22,585 nucleotides of DNA from Paratractidigestivibacter sp963649365 (GTDB taxonomy: Bacteria; Actinomycetota; Coriobacteriia; Coriobacteriales; Atopobiaceae), in contig CAVJHQ010000028.1 of the NCBI GenBank assembly GCA_963649365.1, positions 1 to 22,585 on the forward strand, written 5' to 3'. The notes beneath the pieces are model-generated. The model did not search any database. It saw only the letters and a list, made by a program, of their open reading frames with translations, and was not told the DNA's origin. Below are positions 20,997 to 22,585 of this stretch, one piece after another. The first letter of the stretch is position 1, and each line of letters begins with the position of its first letter. The translations under genes and the position numbers were made by a program.

Positions 20997-22585
20997 CTAC
21001 TCGGCGCGGTACTTCTCGGGCACCTGGTCCATGGTGGTGTAGGTGTCGAGCGCGGCCTCGACGCTCATGCCGCCGGCGATGGCGTCCTTGCGGCAGGCGT
21101 TCACGGCCTGGATCTCCTTCATGCGCTCGCCGGTGAGGGTGTAGCCCTTCATGGCGATGAGGGTGAGCACCCAGGCGATCATCGGGATCACGCAGAACAG
21201 CACGATGGTGAGCCAGTTCATGCCGGAGGCGTAGGCGGTCGTGGTGTCGGGCAGCTCGGTCAGGCCCACGGCCAAAAGCGCGATGCCGACGACGGTCGTG
21301 GAAAGCGAGCTGACGAGCTTGTCCACGAAGGAGAAGAGCGTGCCGATGACGCCCGGGGCGTAGTTGCCGGAGCGGTACATCTCGTAGTCGGAGCAGTCGG
21401 CGATCATCGGGATGGCCATGTCGGCGGTGGAGTAGTACGCGCCGTAGCCGAGGCCGTAGAGCACGATGAAGATCACGGTGTAGGCGTTGAGCGTGAGGTG
21501 GAAGCCGCCCTCGGTGGAGAAGATCGAGAGGTTCATGGCGGCGTTGTTCGGGTCCCACATGGCGAGCAGGATGACGACGCCCAGGTAGAGCACGAGCGCG
21601 AGCGAGGTGAAGGTCACGAGCGTCTTCTTCTGGCCGTGCTTCTGGCTCATCTTGAGGCCGCCGATGAAGAACGGCGCGGAGAAGACGTAGCCCATCACGT
21701 ACATCGGCAGGTAGAGGCCGTTGTAGTTGTGCATCATGCAGCTGTACAGAAGGATGCCGACCGAGGTGTTGGTGGCCACGGCGAAGGCGAACTTGGTGCC
21801 GGACGCGGCGACCATGAGGCGCTGGAGCTCCTTGTTGGCCTTGAAGATCTGCACGTAGTCCTTGATGCCGAGCTTGTTGGCCTCATCGTCCTCCTCGCTG
21901 CCGCCGAGGCCCCAGTACTCCTTCTTGTCCTTGCCGGCGATGCCGATGACGGCGAGGGCGGTAAGCGCCGCGGAGAGGATGATCACGAGCGGGATCAGGA
22001 AGTTGAAGAAGGCCTCGGTGCCGAAGCCGACGTTGCCGCCGACGATGGAGGCCACGGCCATGGTCACGCCCATGCCCACGAGCGAGGCGATGGTGTTGAA
22101 GAGCGTGAAGGTCGGGCGCTGCTTCGGGTCGTTGGTAAGGCAGGTCTGGCCGGAGCGGGTGCAGGAGGTCTGGATGGAGTAGCCGACCATGAGCAGGATG
22201 TAGAAGACCGTGTAGAGCACGTACTTGACCGCGGTGGCGTCGGCGGGGATCAGGCGGGTGCCGTAGAAGAGCAGCAGCGACGAGACGATCATCACCGCGT
22301 TGCCCAGGACCATGAACGGGCGGAACTTGCCGAACTTGGTCTCGGTGCGGTCGATCATCATGCCCACGATCGGGTCGATGAAGGCGTCGAGCGCGCGCGT
22401 AACGGTGACCATGGTGGTCGCGAACGCGAGCACGAGGCCCAGCACGCCGTTGGCGTAGTAGGCGATGTAGTTCATGAGCAGGACGTAGTACACGTTCGTG
22501 GCGCCGTTGTTAAACGGGAACAGCACGAGCTGGTAGAGCTTGGCCTGGTTGAGGGAGCTCGACGCGCCCTCCGTGGCCTTGGTTT
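20997..22585 (-). CDS. GPH-family (MelB-like) sugar:cation symporter, partial, 529 aa present
   Basis: This is a major-facilitator-type membrane transporter of the glycoside-pentoside-hexuronide family, importing a sugar with Na+ or H+. The open frame runs to the window edge with no start, so the N-terminus lies outside; an internal GTG at 22526 is not a credible start, because similar sequence (KLYQLVLFPFNNGATNVYY) spans it. The family signature DAFIDPIVGMMIDRTETKFG plus KFRPF follows helix 2. About eleven or twelve hydrophobic segments are visible, with a charged central loop (KEYWGLGGSEEDDE). The C-terminal cytoplasmic tail is about 45 residues. The substrate is unknown. A strong terminator follows, and it is transcribed toward ddl but separately. 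Confidence 0.9.
   Translation of the reverse strand, partial: TKATEGASSSLNQAKLYQLVLFPFNNGATNVYYVLLMNYIAYYANGVLGLVLAFATTMVTVTRALDAFIDPIVGMMIDRTETKFGKFRPFMVLGNAVMIVSSLLLFYGTRLIPADATAVKYVLYTVFYILLMVGYSIQTSCTRSGQTCLTNDPKQRPTFTLFNTIASLVGMGVTMAVASIVGGNVGFGTEAFFNFLIPLVIILSAALTALAVIGIAGKDKKEYWGLGGSEEDDEANKLGIKDYVQIFKANKELQRLMVAASGTKFAFAVATNTSVGILLYSCMMHNYNGLYLPMYVMGYVFSAPFFIGGLKMSQKHGQKKTLVTFTSLALVLYLGVVILLAMWDPNNAAMNLSIFSTEGGFHLTLNAYTVIFIVLYGLGYGAYYSTADMAIPMIADCSDYEMYRSGNYAPGVIGTLFSFVDKLVSSLSTTVVGIALLAVGLTELPDTTTAYASGMNWLTIVLFCVIPMIAWVLTLIAMKGYTLTGERMKEIQAVNACRKDAIAGGMSVEAALDTYTTMDQVPEKYRAE

Overview
The window is about two-thirds G+C. It carries single-copy housekeeping genes, a glycoside phosphotransferase (PTS) gene, a DUF2975/YozG-type regulator pair, a TAT-exported 5'-nucleotidase and a GPH-family sugar symporter. 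Ribosome-binding sites are strong (AAGGAG or AGAAAGG type), and no replication, phage or transposase gene was found. This combination fits a host-associated high-GC actinobacterium, most likely of class Coriobacteriia (Collinsella/Olsenella-like). That placement is inferred from gene content and protein style, not from a marker gene.

Layout, left to right. (1) 1-747: six identical 36-bp CRISPR repeats with five spacers and no cas gene in view. A non-coding stretch follows with several dyads and a strong intrinsic terminator at 687-720; it may encode a small RNA with partial colinear identity to the CRISPR repeat. (2) 748-1572: a short-chain dehydrogenase, then about 280 bp of densely nested GGTGG/CCACC hairpins and 17-bp tandem repeats. 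(3) 1946-5838, minus strand: a flavin/Fe-S enoate-reductase-type enzyme, a beta-glucoside-type PTS EIIBC and a TIGR04076-like protein, apparently one transcription unit. It diverges from a Crp/Fnr-type regulator (6076-6792), with a Crp-like dyad between them. (4) 6919-9595: a Cof-type HAD phosphatase, the minus-strand DUF2975/YozG pair, and xanthine phosphoribosyltransferase with a clear promoter and terminator. (5) 10052-12755: a zinc/cadmium-type metal-efflux locus made of an SmtB-like repressor, a free 72-residue HMA protein and a P1B-2 ATPase without its own HMA domain. Matching TATGA-N8-TCATA operators lie before the repressor and before the ATPase. (6) 12777-15472: a 28-bp perfect inverted repeat, a YgiQ-type radical SAM protein and a 26-bp perfect inverted repeat. 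(7) 15501-22585: exported 5'-nucleotidase (minus), atypical peptide deformylase (plus), homoserine dehydrogenase (plus), a Ddl-type ligase with VanA/VanB-like active-site sequence (minus), and the C-terminal part of a GPH sugar symporter (minus) running off the window.

The most coherent system is the metal-efflux locus, where the sensor's metal ligands, the paired operators and the split HMA/ATPase architecture agree. The most consequential single-gene observation is the D-alanine ligase: its omega loop reads FRIH, as in D-Ala-D-Lac ligases. The most unusual DNA-level features are the sequence-unrelated long perfect hairpins between genes and an over-represented heptamer, GGCAAGA/TCTTGCC, which is also found in the CRISPR repeat.
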